A stretch of DNA of 64,000 nucleotides from positions 58,151-122,150 of the forward strand of contig NZ_JAUUTZ010000013.1 of the NCBI RefSeq assembly GCF_030678915.1, given 5' to 3'. Shown in pieces: positions 1-8,775 of the stretch. This DNA comes from Paracoccus wurundjeri (lineage in GTDB: Bacteria; Pseudomonadota; Alphaproteobacteria; Rhodobacterales; Rhodobacteraceae). Position numbers and translations under genes: made by a program. The notes under the pieces are model-generated. The model made no database searches, was not told where the DNA came from, and worked only from the letters and a program-made list of their open reading frames with translations. Within the stretch, counting starts at the first letter, position 1. Each line of letters begins with the position of its first letter.

Positions 1-47
1 AGATCGGCCACCGAAGTGCCGCCGAATTTCATCACCAGAAGCGGCAT
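1..47 (-). CDS. lysC: Aspartokinase, N-terminal fragment (cut by window edge)
   Basis: Only the first 15 codons are inside the window. They read MPLLVMKFGGTSVAD, the signature N-terminus of bacterial aspartate kinase (KFGGTSV is the ATP/aspartate-binding motif), which phosphorylates aspartate as the first step of the Lys/Thr/Met/diaminopimelate pathway. The ATG at 47-45 is preceded on the minus strand by GGAGG about six bases upstream, which supports the start. The gene runs off the left edge. Confidence 0.88.
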   Translation of the reverse strand, partial: MPLLVMKFGGTSVAD

Positions 48-204
48 GCGGGCCTCCAGCCTCAGACCTGTTCATCGGCGGGGTTTTTATGGGCGACGGC
101 GGGAAACCACAAGGGCAAGCGCATGTCCCGGCATCACTTCTTGCATATTTCCGACAAAAAAACTGTCCGAACGAGGAAGCGGTGGCCGGGAATTGATCGA
201 TTGA

Positions 205-327
205 CCGCGTTCCGCGCTGCAGCGGGGGATTTTGCATCCCCCGCACCCCCTGCAAGGTATTTAGGCAAAGAAGAAATACACGGAAGAAGGGATCGTTTCG
301 GGGCGATCCGGCCATATCGTCAAAACG
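205..327 (+). repeat. Intergenic repeat family A, copy 1
   Basis: About 120 bp shared in reverse orientation with 6170-6330 and 30325-30475. It contains a 9-bp perfect hairpin (GCGGGGGAT, loop TTTGC, ATCCCCCGC) followed by CCCCCTGCAAGGTATTT and CAAAGAAGAA. It lies in the 272-bp gap between the lysC start and the 3' end of the SDR gene, overlapping the last few SDR bases if the outer flank is included. No T-run follows the hairpin, so it is not a canonical intrinsic terminator. Confidence 0.7.
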
Positions 328-949
328 GCACGGGCTTTCCGTCATATGACATGAAACATCCGCTGCTGCCGCGATCGAGTTCGGTGAAACGCGCGATCAA
401 GCCGCTGACGGAGTCCTCGACCGCGATATCCGCCCCGTCCCCGCCCATATCGGTGCGAACCCAGCCGGGGTGATATATCCCCACCGGCAGGTCCAGATCC
501 GCAGCGAAATTGCGACCAAGATTCAACAATGCCGCTTTGCTTGCCCGGTAGGCATAAGAGCCGCCCGGCGCCCGTTGATCCGACCCCATGGCCGAGCCCA
601 GCAGCGCGATCTTGCCCGCCCCACGGCGCAAGGCGGGCAGACAGGCCTGAACCGTCAGGTAAACGCCGGTGACATTGACGGCGAAACTTCGGGCCCAGAC
701 CTGCGCGTCGCGCTGCTCATCCCGCAATCCCTTGTCGGCATAGATACCCGCATTGCAGATCAGCAGCGACAGGGCGGTATCCTGAAGCCGCTTTTCCAGG
801 GCCGGGAAATCCGCCTCGCGCGTGACATCAAGTTTCCAGAAATCATCGCCGCCGCGTGCCGTTCCAATGACATTCTTGCCCATCTTGCGATAGGTCCGGG
901 CAAGGGCCGCGCCGATCCCTCGATTGGCACCGGTGATCAGCACTGTCAT
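320..949 (-). CDS. SDR family oxidoreductase
   Basis: A 209-residue classical short-chain dehydrogenase/reductase. The N-terminus ITGANRGIGAALARTY is the TGxxxGxG cofactor-binding turn of the Rossmann fold; LLICNAGIY is the NAG motif near residue 65; SYAYRASKAALL supplies the YxxxK dyad. Substrate unknown; similar short SDRs are often annotated as cell-cell signalling (CsgA-like) reductases. It is the last gene of an operon with waaA and the DUF1178 gene, starting 3 bp after the DUF1178 stop, so it is probably translationally linked to them. Family assignment is firm; function is not. Confidence 0.88.
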   Translation of the reverse strand: MTVLITGANRGIGAALARTYRKMGKNVIGTARGGDDFWKLDVTREADFPALEKRLQDTALSLLICNAGIYADKGLRDEQRDAQVWARSFAVNVTGVYLTVQACLPALRRGAGKIALLGSAMGSDQRAPGGSYAYRASKAALLNLGRNFAADLDLPVGIYHPGWVRTDMGGDGADIAVEDSVSGLIARFTELDRGSSGCFMSYDGKPVPF

Positions 950-952
950 GTA

Positions 953-1363
953 TCAGTTCGCTTTCTGCCGGGGAATGAAGGGCAGCGGCGCGACCGGGAC
1001 GCCGTCCTCGATCAGCTTGCGGGCATCCTCCGGGCGGGCCTCGCCGTGGATCGCGCGGGTCGGGCGGTCGCCCTCATGCATGGCGCGGGCTTCGTCGGCG
1101 AAGCGCAGGCCGACATAATCCGAGTTCTTCTCGACATGTTCGCGCAATTTCTCGAGCGCCTTCTCGGCCGGGTTGCGCGGCGCGTCGAGCCGCGCCTTTT
1201 CAGCCGGGACCGAGGGCGCCATCAGGGCCTTTGCCACATCGGCCGACCCACATTGCGCGCAGGTGACCTGTCCCGCCGCCCGCATTGTCTCGAACCCGTC
1301 GGACGAGCGGAACCAGCCATCGAAATCATGGCCTTTTTCACAGCGCAGAGAATAGCGGATCAT
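953..1363 (-). CDS. DUF1178 family protein
   Basis: A 136-residue protein starting MIRYSLRCEKGHDFDGWF, typical of DUF1178 proteins, which are conserved in Alpha- and Betaproteobacteria and have no assigned function. A probable zinc site is formed by C8 with H11 and the later CAQCG pair. The ATG at 1363 is preferred over the longer frame starting at 1417 because it has GGAAAGG just upstream and family similarity starts there; the longer form would overlap waaA. It lies between waaA (22 bp upstream) and the SDR gene (3 bp downstream). Confidence 0.87.
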   Translation of the reverse strand: MIRYSLRCEKGHDFDGWFRSSDGFETMRAAGQVTCAQCGSADVAKALMAPSVPAEKARLDAPRNPAEKALEKLREHVEKNSDYVGLRFADEARAMHEGDRPTRAIHGEARPEDARKLIEDGVPVAPLPFIPRQKAN

Positions 1364-1385
1364 GCGGTAACCTTTCCCGGATTCC

Positions 1386-2609
1386 CTATATATCGTAAGC
1401 GCCACCGGACTTGGCAAGATCCCGCAAACGGTTCAGCAATGGCGCGGGATCTCCTGCCCGACATTGCAGAAGCACTTGCGCGGCCTTTCCCATCCGGTGC
1501 GCCGCGGCGGGATCCCCGGCCAGCCGCACCAGTTCCGCGCCAAGCGTCCCGGCATCGACCCGCAACGCCGCCCCGGCTTCCGCAAGGGCGGCATAATTGG
1601 CGGCGTGATTATCCACATGGGGGCCATTCAGGATCGCGCAGCGATAGGCTGCGGGCTCCCACGGGGTATGCCCGCCGATATCCGCAAGAGAGCCGCCGAC
1701 GAAGCAGATCCCCGCCTTCGCATACCAGCGGGGCATCTCACCCAATGTATCGGCCAGCAGGAGAGGCGCATCCTCTGCCCCTTCCGAGCGGCGCATGACA
1801 TCCAGCCCCCGCGCGGCGATCAATGCGGCGATATCCGCGCCCCGTTGCGGGTGGCGCGGTGCGAGGACCAGCCGCAGATCCGGATGCACGGCACGCGCCG
1901 CAAGCCATGCGTCCAGGATCGGCGCGTCCTCACCTTCATGGGTCGAGGCGGCAAGCACGGTCATATCGCGCGCCGGATCGTCGGCGGGCGGCACGACCTG
2001 CGCGGGTGCCAGCAGTTTCAGGTCGAGCCGGAGAAGAATTGCCGAATCCGCAAGCCCCAGTTGGCGCAAACGCGCCTCGCTTCGCTCGTCCTGTGCCGAC
2101 AACGCCGCGATCCGGCCAAGCACCGGCGAAATCAGCCCGCGCATCCGCGCCCATCTGCGGGCCGAGCGTTCGGATATCCGCGCGCCGATCACCGCCTGCG
2201 GAATGCCGCGATCGGCAAGCATCCGCGATCTGAGCGGCCATATTTCGGCTTCGACAGTCAGGACAAGCCGAGGCTGGACCGCATTCAGAAAGCGGTCCAG
2301 CGCGCCCGGCACGTCAAGCGGAGCCAGACGCACCGGCAGACCCCATTCGGCAACCATATCGCGACCGGTCTGGCTGTTTGCGGTGATCAGCAGACTGTAA
2401 TCGGCTGCCAGCGCCTGAATGATCGGGCGGGCCGAGGTCAGTTCACCGACCGAGGCCCCATGTATCCAGATATCGGCGCGCGCAGAGGGGCTATCCAGCA
2501 CGAGTCGCTGTCGCAATGCCGCCGATCCGCTGATCCGGACACGCAATCGCAAGATCATTTCGATCAGTCGCGAGATTATCCGGTAGATCGTCAGCATTGG
2601 CGAATCCAT
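1386..2609 (-). CDS. waaA: 3-deoxy-D-manno-octulosonic acid (Kdo) transferase
   Basis: A 407-residue GT-B glycosyltransferase that moves Kdo from CMP-Kdo to lipid A at the cytoplasmic face of the inner membrane. Recognised by IWIHGASVGE around residues 47-56 (catalytic Glu of the WaaA family), VEAEIWP around residue 120, and the C-terminal FVGGSLADIGGHTPWEPA, where the CMP moiety binds. The N-terminal hydrophobic helix (LTIYRIISRLIEMIL) is the usual membrane anchor. A second in-frame Met lies four residues in. First gene of a minus-strand operon with DUF1178 and SDR genes; the upstream manB also makes surface-polysaccharide precursors. Confidence 0.92.
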   Translation of the reverse strand: MDSPMLTIYRIISRLIEMILRLRVRISGSAALRQRLVLDSPSARADIWIHGASVGELTSARPIIQALAADYSLLITANSQTGRDMVAEWGLPVRLAPLDVPGALDRFLNAVQPRLVLTVEAEIWPLRSRMLADRGIPQAVIGARISERSARRWARMRGLISPVLGRIAALSAQDERSEARLRQLGLADSAILLRLDLKLLAPAQVVPPADDPARDMTVLAASTHEGEDAPILDAWLAARAVHPDLRLVLAPRHPQRGADIAALIAARGLDVMRRSEGAEDAPLLLADTLGEMPRWYAKAGICFVGGSLADIGGHTPWEPAAYRCAILNGPHVDNHAANYAALAEAGAALRVDAGTLGAELVRLAGDPAAAHRMGKAAQVLLQCRAGDPAPLLNRLRDLAKSGGAYDI

Positions 2610-2681
2610 TCAGGCCCCCGTCAGTGACGCAAGCCGGGCGGGGAAGACAGTGGTGGCCCATGGTTTAGGGTCAGTTTCCAT

Positions 2682-4073
2682 CTATCCCTTCAGCAATGCC
2701 GCAAGTTCCGCCTGTTTCTCGGCCACCAATGCCGCATCACCGTCGGATTCGAGATTCAGGCGCACGACCGGCTCGGTATTCGATTTCCGCAGGTTGAAGC
2801 GCCATTTGCCGAAATTCAGCGATACACCGTCAAGATCGTCGCGGCTGTCGGCCTGCGCCTCGTAACGTTCGATCAGACGGGCAATCGCCGCGTCGGGATC
2901 ACTGATCTGGTAATTCGTCTCGCCCGAAGAGGGATAAAGCCGCATCCGCTCTTCCAGCAATTCGGCCAGCGTCTTGCCCTTGCGCGAGAGTAGTTCGACC
3001 ATCAGCAGCCAGGGGATCATTCCGCTGTCGCAATAGTAGAAATCGCGGAAATAATGATGGGCCGACATCTCGCCGCCATAGATCGCGCCGGTATCGCGCA
3101 TCTTGCGCTTGATGAAGGCATGGCCGGTCTTGCTGACAACGGCTTCGCCGCCGGCCTCTTCGATCATGGCGCGGGTGTTCATGATGACGCGGGGGTCATG
3201 CACAACTTTCTCGCCGGGGGATTTTTCAAGGAAAGCCGCACCCAGCAGCCCGACGATATATTCGCCGGGAATGAAGCGGCCATTCTCATCGAAGAAGAAA
3301 CAGCGGTCGAAATCGCCGTCCCATGCGACGCCCAGATCGGCATTCTCAGATTTGACCGCCGCGACCGTGGGCGGCTGGTTCTCCGGCAGAAGCGGGTTCG
3401 GGATGCCGTTCGGGAAGCTGGAATCGACATTGTGGTGCAGCCGGATGAACTCCAAAGGCGCACCGCGGCGCTGCAATTCCGCCGCGATGGCGTCAAAGGT
3501 CGGGCCGGCAGTGCCGTTCCCGGCATTGACCAGAATCTTCATCGGTCGCAGCGCGGAAATATCGACGAAATCCGCCATCGCGCTGGCATATTCCGCCCGC
3601 GCATGGCTGAAATCGCTGACCTCGCCCTTTTTCGCCGCAGGGGCGAATACCCCGGATGTCGCGAGTTCCACGATGGGCGGCAGTTCCGTCGCCGGATCCA
3701 GCGGGGCGGAACCGCGCCCGACGATCTTCATGCCGTTGTAATTGATCGGGTTATGCGAGGCAGTGACCTCGATCCCGCCGTCGGTGTCATGGAAACCGGT
3801 ATGGAAATAGACTTCCTCGGTGCCCGCCAGCCCCAGATCCAGAACATCCGTTCCGCCATCCGTCAGCCCCTCGATCAGGGCCTGCGCCAGTTCGGGCGAG
3901 CTTGCGCGGCTGTCGCGGCCGACAACGACCCGCTGCGCCTGCCGCGCTTCGGCGAATGCCCGGCCGATCCGGTAAGCAATATCGGCGTCCAGATTGACCC
4001 CCAGTTCACCCCTTACATCATATGCCTTGAAACAGGTTACATCACGGTGCCCGAGATTGTTCCGATCACTCAT
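2682..4073 (-). CDS. manB: Phosphomannomutase / phosphoglucomutase
   Basis: A 463-residue alpha-D-phosphohexomutase that interconverts hexose 6- and 1-phosphates for GDP-mannose or UDP-glucose supply. Domain markers in order: FKAYDVRG near residue 15; the phosphoserine loop VTASHNP near residue 103; the metal loop DGDFDR near residue 242; the sugar-binding GGEMSAHHYF near residue 325; and the phosphate-binding RKSNTEPVVRLN near the C-terminus. Length matches the bacterial ManB/AlgC type. Sequence alone does not settle whether mannose or glucose phosphate is preferred. Separated by 72 bp from waaA, so it may be a separate or leading cistron. Confidence 0.9.
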   Translation of the reverse strand: MSDRNNLGHRDVTCFKAYDVRGELGVNLDADIAYRIGRAFAEARQAQRVVVGRDSRASSPELAQALIEGLTDGGTDVLDLGLAGTEEVYFHTGFHDTDGGIEVTASHNPINYNGMKIVGRGSAPLDPATELPPIVELATSGVFAPAAKKGEVSDFSHARAEYASAMADFVDISALRPMKILVNAGNGTAGPTFDAIAAELQRRGAPLEFIRLHHNVDSSFPNGIPNPLLPENQPPTVAAVKSENADLGVAWDGDFDRCFFFDENGRFIPGEYIVGLLGAAFLEKSPGEKVVHDPRVIMNTRAMIEEAGGEAVVSKTGHAFIKRKMRDTGAIYGGEMSAHHYFRDFYYCDSGMIPWLLMVELLSRKGKTLAELLEERMRLYPSSGETNYQISDPDAAIARLIERYEAQADSRDDLDGVSLNFGKWRFNLRKSNTEPVVRLNLESDGDAALVAEKQAELAALLKG

Positions 4074-4214
4074 AAGCGCTTCCTCTTGCTGCGCGGCTTT
4101 TCGGGCACAGCGCTACCAGCTTGCCGCCGAAATGCAAGTCTCTGGTCCTTTGGGCGGAGGTGACGCAGAGTGCCGGAATAGCTAGACGGGGCGAAAGCAA
4201 CCAAGGGGATTCGC

Positions 4215-4616
4215 ATGGACATCAAAGCGCTGATCGCAGCCTATTTCGACGCCTTCAATGCCGGGCAGACCGACCGGATGCTGGACCTGCTGCATGATGA
4301 GATCGAACATCACGTCAATGAAGGGCAGATCCGCAAGGGCAAGAAACTATTCGCGGAATTCAATGCCCATATGACCGAATGCTACCGGGAAAACCTGACC
4401 GATATGGTGATTTTCGCCAATGACGCCGGGGATCGCGCGGCGGCGGAATATGTAGTGAACGGTACCTATCTCAAGACCGATGAAGGACTGCCACCGGCAT
4501 CGGGCCAGACTTACCGCCTGCCCGCCGGATCGTTCTTCACCATTCAGGGTGGCAAGATCTCGCGCGTGACGACCTATTACAACCTTGGCGAATGGACCCG
4601 GCAGATCAGCACATGA
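4215..4616 (+). CDS. NTF2-like / SnoaL-type ketosteroid isomerase-related protein
   Basis: A 133-residue alpha+beta cone-fold protein. The pattern (YFDAFNAGQTDRMLDLLHDE, then G-rich strands ending SFFTIQGGKISRVTTYYN) is that of SnoaL-like polyketide-cyclase or ketosteroid-isomerase-related proteins. The start has AAGGGG upstream. Its stop overlaps the start of the acetyltransferase gene (ATGA at 4613), and that gene overlaps the nitrilase gene in the same way, so the three are one translationally coupled operon. No substrate can be assigned; a role in detoxifying or salvaging a small amide or amine is possible from context only. Confidence 0.82.
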   Translation: MDIKALIAAYFDAFNAGQTDRMLDLLHDEIEHHVNEGQIRKGKKLFAEFNAHMTECYRENLTDMVIFANDAGDRAAAEYVVNGTYLKTDEGLPPASGQTYRLPAGSFFTIQGGKISRVTTYYNLGEWTRQIST

Positions 4617-5197
4617 GCGTGAAGACGGAAATCCTGACCGGCGCGGCGCTCGAATCGGCGCTGGGCGATGTCGCGCGGCTGCGAATCGCGGTGTTCCGGT
4701 CATGGCCCTATCTCTATGACGGCGATCTGGAATATGAACGGAATTACCTTGCCGCCTATCAGTCGCCGGGGGCGGTGGTGGTTGCCGCATTCGACGGCAA
4801 CCGGATCGTCGGGGCCTCGACCGGCGCGCCCATGACGGACCATGCCGGGGATTTCGCGGCAGCCTTCCGCGACCGGCCAGAACCGCTTTCCGAGATCTTC
4901 TATTGCGCGGAATCGGTTCTGCTGCCCGAATATCGCGGGCATGGGCTGGGTCACGCCTTTTTCGACGCGCGCGAGGAACATGCCCGTAGTCTTGGCGCCC
5001 GCTATACCGCCTTTTGCAGCGTCAGCCGCCCTGCGGATCACCCCGCCCGGCCTGCGGATTACCGGCCCTTGGATGGGTTCTGGCGCAAACGCGGCTATGA
5101 ACCCCTGCCCGGAGTAGTGGCACATTTTTCGTGGAAAGATGTGGGCGACGAATTACAATCCGAAAAACCGCTGCAATTCTGGATGAGGGCTTTATGA
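4613..5197 (+). CDS. GNAT family N-acetyltransferase
   Basis: A 194-residue GNAT-fold protein. The N-terminal strand and helix (ARLRIAVFRSWPYLYDG) and the acetyl-CoA-binding segment LLPEYRGHGLGHAFFDARE (the Q/RxxGxG/A-like RGHGLG) are visible around residues 100-120. The ATG at 4613 is chosen over the earlier frame start at 4592 because it gives an ATGA overlap with the preceding gene. The C-terminus overlaps the nitrilase start by 4 bp. Substrate unknown. Confidence 0.86.
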   Translation: MSVKTEILTGAALESALGDVARLRIAVFRSWPYLYDGDLEYERNYLAAYQSPGAVVVAAFDGNRIVGASTGAPMTDHAGDFAAAFRDRPEPLSEIFYCAESVLLPEYRGHGLGHAFFDAREEHARSLGARYTAFCSVSRPADHPARPADYRPLDGFWRKRGYEPLPGVVAHFSWKDVGDELQSEKPLQFWMRAL

Positions 5198-6051
5198 AGA
5201 TCGCGACTGCCGCTTATGCGCTGGACTGGTTCGACAATTTCGCCGCCTATGAGGCCAAGCTGACGAAATGGGTTCAACAGGCCGCGGATGCCGATCTTCT
5301 GGTTTTCCCGGAATATGGCGCGATGGAGCTTGCCTCGCTTGGCGGAACCGCGATCGCGGGCGACACCGAGGCATCGCTGCATGAGGTGGCCCGCCATGCC
5401 GAGGCGGCAGCGGATCTGCACATTCGGCTTGCGCGGGAGCATGGCTGCCACATCCTTGCGGCATCCGGCCCGGCCTTCGAGGGCGATCGCCCGGTGAACA
5501 GGGCGGTTCTGTTCGGACCGGGCGGACGGATCGGCCATCAGGACAAGCAGATCATGACCCGTTATGAGCGCGACGAGATGGATGTCACCGGCGCGCCGGG
5601 TCTGAAGATTTTCGACACGGAACTGGGCCGGATCGGGATCCTGATCTGCTATGACAGCGAATTTCCACTGCTTGGCCGCATTCTGGCCAAGGCAGGGGTG
5701 GAACTGATCCTTGTCCCAAGCTGCACCGATACGGTCGCGGGTTTTCACCGGGTCCGGATCGGGGCAATGGCCCGTGCGCTTGAAAGCCAGTGCGTCGTCG
5801 TGCATTCGCCCACTGTCGGGCAGAACGACTGGCTACAGGTGGCGGATGAGAACCGGGGCCGCGCGGCGATCTACGGCCCGCCGGACGGGTTATGGCCGGA
5901 AACCGGGATCATCGCGGAAGGCGGTATGGACCAGCCGGGATGGTGCTTTGCCGAGATAGACAGATCGAGGATCGCCGAAAGCCGCAGGAACGGCGCGGTG
6001 CTGCCATTCGCGCATTGGCCGGAATCCGAGGTGCCGGGGCTGATCGGTTAG
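5194..6051 (+). CDS. Carbon-nitrogen hydrolase (nitrilase superfamily amidohydrolase)
   Basis: A 285-residue nitrilase-superfamily enzyme with the full Glu-Lys-Cys triad: Glu in LLVFPEYGAMEL, Lys in GHQDKQIMTRYE and Cys in GILICYDSEFPLLGR. Such enzymes hydrolyse small amides or carbamoyl compounds; this one most resembles uncharacterised omega-amidase/aliphatic amidase-like members. The ATG at 5194 overlaps the GNAT stop, which decides the start against the in-frame upstream codon at 5131. Last gene of the NTF2-GNAT-nitrilase operon; a repeat element follows about 45 bp downstream. Confidence 0.88.
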   Translation: MKIATAAYALDWFDNFAAYEAKLTKWVQQAADADLLVFPEYGAMELASLGGTAIAGDTEASLHEVARHAEAAADLHIRLAREHGCHILAASGPAFEGDRPVNRAVLFGPGGRIGHQDKQIMTRYERDEMDVTGAPGLKIFDTELGRIGILICYDSEFPLLGRILAKAGVELILVPSCTDTVAGFHRVRIGAMARALESQCVVVHSPTVGQNDWLQVADENRGRAAIYGPPDGLWPETGIIAEGGMDQPGWCFAEIDRSRIAESRRNGAVLPFAHWPESEVPGLIG

Positions 6052-6096
6052 GATTCGGCGAATTCCGTCGGGGCATCAGTCCCTTCCCGTCAAAGC

Positions 6097-6166
6097 CCGG
6101 TAGCGCCCGCCGATAGAAACGGTCGGGCGCGGCGAGGCGGGCCTGCGGCCCTTGATCCCGGGCGGG
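6097..6166 (+). repeat. Intergenic repeat family B, copy 1 (short)
   Basis: Shares the core GGGCCTGCGGCCCTTGATYC with copies at 32905-33041 and, with a longer loop, 58915-59084. The core contains a GGGCCTGCGGCCC hairpin. This copy lacks the longer 5' part present in the other two. It lies 45 bp after the nitrilase gene. Confidence 0.65.
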
Positions 6167-6169
6167 AAG

Positions 6170-6330
6170 ATATAGTCGGATCGCCTGAAAATGATCACCT
6201 CTCCCGCGCAATTCTTCTTTGTTCAAATACCTTGCAGGGGGTCCGGGGGATGCAAAATCCCCCGTCACAGCGCGGAACATAGACCCCGGTACCACATGAT
6301 CAGTTTAAGACGATTCAGCTTTAGTGGTGT
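6170..6330 (-). repeat. Intergenic repeat family A, copy 2
   Basis: Inverted relative to copy 1. It reads TTCTTCTTTGTTCAAATACC, then CTTGCAGGGGGTCCGGGGG, ATGCAAA and ATCCCCCG, forming the same stem with GCAAA loop. Similarity to copy 3 (30325-30475) continues on both sides, including ATGATCRGTTYARGACGATYC. Confidence 0.7.
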
Positions 6331-6389
6331 CAGGTGATCAGCGTTCAAGTCCCATGCAAAGCGGAATCGCTTTGGGGCGCCCTATGGTA

Positions 6390-6515
<126 letters not shown>

Positions 6516-6617
6516 GGGGCCGGGCAGGCATGACATGCGTTGAACTCGACGCTGCCTCCCTGTCGCAGGATTCCGCGTCCGACAGGCTTTGGACAGGACC
6601 GTATTCTCCTAATTCTC

Positions 6618-7313
6618 CTATGCCGAAACCGGATCCCTGACCCCAAGCCATTCCCGCGCCAGTTCGGGCAATTGCCCGAAATCATCAAGCAGCGCGTCCG
6701 GCGCAAGGCGCGAGATCGCGTTGCCTTCCGGCCCGAATCCGACCAGCGCCACCCGCACGCCGGCAGCGGTGGCGGTCTTCCGGTCGGTCTCGGTATCGCC
6801 CACAAGGAACGAATTCGCGGGATCGCCCCCGGCTCGCTCGACCGCGGCGGTATAGGGTCTTGGATCGGGTTTGCGAACCGGCAGCGTATCCGCGCCGATC
6901 AGCGAGGCGAAAGCGTCCCGGATGCCCAGTTCGCGCAGCAATGTCTCGGCCAGCGCCTCGGGCTTGTTGGTGCAGACGGCCAGAATATGGCCATCCGCAG
7001 CAAGCTGCCCCAGCGCCGCCTCTACGCCCGGATAAAGCCGGGTGTGAACGGCGATATTCCGCCCATAAAATTCCAGCAGCCGGGGATAGTCCTGATCCTC
7101 TGCGCCCGGCGGCAGCAACATCTCTTGCCCGGCGCGGGCATATCCGGCCCGCAGCATCGCCCGACCGCCGTGAAAGGCAACAAGCGCGTCCTGAACGGGA
7201 TCCAGCAACGGCCCCATGCCCCGCGCTGTAAAGCAGGAATTCGCCGCGCCGATCAGATCGGCCGAGGTGTCGGCAAGCGTTCCGTCAAGATCGAAGACCA
7301 CCGTTCCAGCCAT
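6618..7313 (-). CDS. gph: Phosphoglycolate phosphatase, HAD superfamily
   Basis: A 231-residue HAD subfamily IA phosphatase. Motif I is VVFDLDGTLADT (residues 5-16, nucleophile Asp8); the cap domain covers about residues 18-80; motif II is in VCTNKPEAL; the conserved Lys is in VRKPDPRPY; motif IV is FLVGDTETDRKTA. It hydrolyses 2-phosphoglycolate from oxidative DNA repair or RubisCO oxygenation. It is divergent from glmU-glmS, a neighbourhood commonly seen in Rhodobacteraceae. Other HAD substrates cannot be excluded from sequence alone. Confidence 0.87.
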   Translation of the reverse strand: MAGTVVFDLDGTLADTSADLIGAANSCFTARGMGPLLDPVQDALVAFHGGRAMLRAGYARAGQEMLLPPGAEDQDYPRLLEFYGRNIAVHTRLYPGVEAALGQLAADGHILAVCTNKPEALAETLLRELGIRDAFASLIGADTLPVRKPDPRPYTAAVERAGGDPANSFLVGDTETDRKTATAAGVRVALVGFGPEGNAISRLAPDALLDDFGQLPELAREWLGVRDPVSA

Positions 7314-7431
7314 GCTTTTCCCTTTCCGTTAATATTCCGAAACCAAAGGTGAATGCCCGGGGGCTTTCCTGTGCATCTGTCACGGATTAGAACCGGCGGC
7401 AACGATACGGGGCAAAATTCGAGGCAAGGGC

Positions 7432-8775
7432 ATGGCAGAGAAACCGCTGGCGGTAATCATTCTTGCGGCAGGGCAAGGCAGCAGGATGCAATCGGAACTT
7501 CCGAAAGTGCTGCACCGGCTGGCCGGGGTGCCGCTGATCGGGCATGCCTTGGCCGCCGCGCGCAGCCTTGAGCCCGATGACGTTATCGTCGTCGCGGGCC
7601 ATGGCGCGGCCAAGGTTGAAAAGGCCACGGCGAAACTGGAACCCGACGCGCGGATCGTTCTGCAACATGAACAGCTTGGCACCGGCCATGCGGTCCGGCA
7701 GGCCATGCCCTTGCTTGAAGGTTTCGACGGCAAGGTGATCGTGCTTTACGGCGACACCCCCTTTATCGGCGAGGATACGCTTGCCGCATTGGCCAGCCAC
7801 GGCGCCGATCTGGTCGTGCTTGGTTTCGAGGCCGAGGATCCGGGGCGTTACGGCCGGTTGGTGGTCACCGATGCCGGTCTGGAACGGATCGTCGAATACA
7901 AGGATGCCGATGAAGCGACGCGCATGATCGCGCTGTGCAATTCCGGGGTCATGGCGCTGGATGCCGGGCTGTTGCGCAACCTGATCGGCAAGCTGACGAA
8001 TGACAACGCGGCGGGGGAATACTATCTGACGGATCTTGTCGCGCTGGCCCGTGCGGAAGGCAGACGGGCGGACGTCGTTACCTGCGACGAGGACGAAACG
8101 CTTGGCATCAATACCCGCGCCGAACTTGCCGCCGCCGAGGCCGCTTTTCAGGCCCGCGCCCGGGTCAGCACGCTTGAGAATGGCGTGACGCTGACCGATC
8201 CCGCGACGGTCTGGTTCTCGCTGGATACCGCCATCGGGCGCGATGCGGTCATCGGGCAGAATGTCGTCTTCGGTCCGGGCGTCACCATCGAATCCGGGGC
8301 CGAAGTCCTGCCATTCTGCCATCTGGAGGGCTGCCATATCTCGTCGGGGGCCACTGTTGGCCCCTTTGCCCGTCTGCGCCCCGGCGCGGAACTGGGCAGC
8401 GAGGTGCATGTGGGCAATTTCGTGGAAATCAAGAACGCGGTTCTGGATGAGGGCGTCAAGGTCGGCCATCTGACCTATCTGGGCGACTCCCATATCGGCG
8501 AGCACGCGAATATCGGCGCGGGCACGATCACCTGCAATTATGATGGCGTGATGAAGCACCGCACCGAGATCGGTGCGAATGCCTTTATCGGCAGCGACAC
8601 GATGCTGGTCGCGCCGGTGCGGGTGGGGGAACGGGCCGTGACCGGCTCTGGCTCGGTGATCACCGAGGATATCGAGGAAGGCGCTTTGGCGCTGGGCCGG
8701 GCACGGCAGGTCACGAAGCCGGGGCTTGGCATCCGGCTGATGCAGGCGCTGCGCGCGCAAAAGGAGAAAAGCTGA
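7432..8775 (+). CDS. glmU: Bifunctional UDP-GlcNAc pyrophosphorylase / glucosamine-1-phosphate acetyltransferase
   Basis: A 447-residue cytoplasmic enzyme that acetylates GlcN-1-P and transfers UMP to give UDP-GlcNAc for peptidoglycan and lipid A. The N-terminal uridylyltransferase domain starts LAAGQGSRMQSELPKVLH (GxGxRM-x4-PK loop) and covers about residues 1-230, with LYGDTPFI as a second active-site strand. The C-terminal half is a left-handed beta-helix of hexapeptide repeats (for example VGHLTYLGDSHIGEHANIG), followed by GAGTITCNYDG, the acetyltransferase signature. The start has GAGGCAAGGGC upstream. Its stop overlaps the glmS start. Confidence 0.96.
   Translation: MAEKPLAVIILAAGQGSRMQSELPKVLHRLAGVPLIGHALAAARSLEPDDVIVVAGHGAAKVEKATAKLEPDARIVLQHEQLGTGHAVRQAMPLLEGFDGKVIVLYGDTPFIGEDTLAALASHGADLVVLGFEAEDPGRYGRLVVTDAGLERIVEYKDADEATRMIALCNSGVMALDAGLLRNLIGKLTNDNAAGEYYLTDLVALARAEGRRADVVTCDEDETLGINTRAELAAAEAAFQARARVSTLENGVTLTDPATVWFSLDTAIGRDAVIGQNVVFGPGVTIESGAEVLPFCHLEGCHISSGATVGPFARLRPGAELGSEVHVGNFVEIKNAVLDEGVKVGHLTYLGDSHIGEHANIGAGTITCNYDGVMKHRTEIGANAFIGSDTMLVAPVRVGERAVTGSGSVITEDIEEGALALGRARQVTKPGLGIRLMQALRAQKEKS

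Noticed and set aside
7387..8760. Long open frame (457 codons) antisense to glmU
   Set aside because: Shadow of a high-GC gene; no protein family features, while the sense strand is clearly GlmU.
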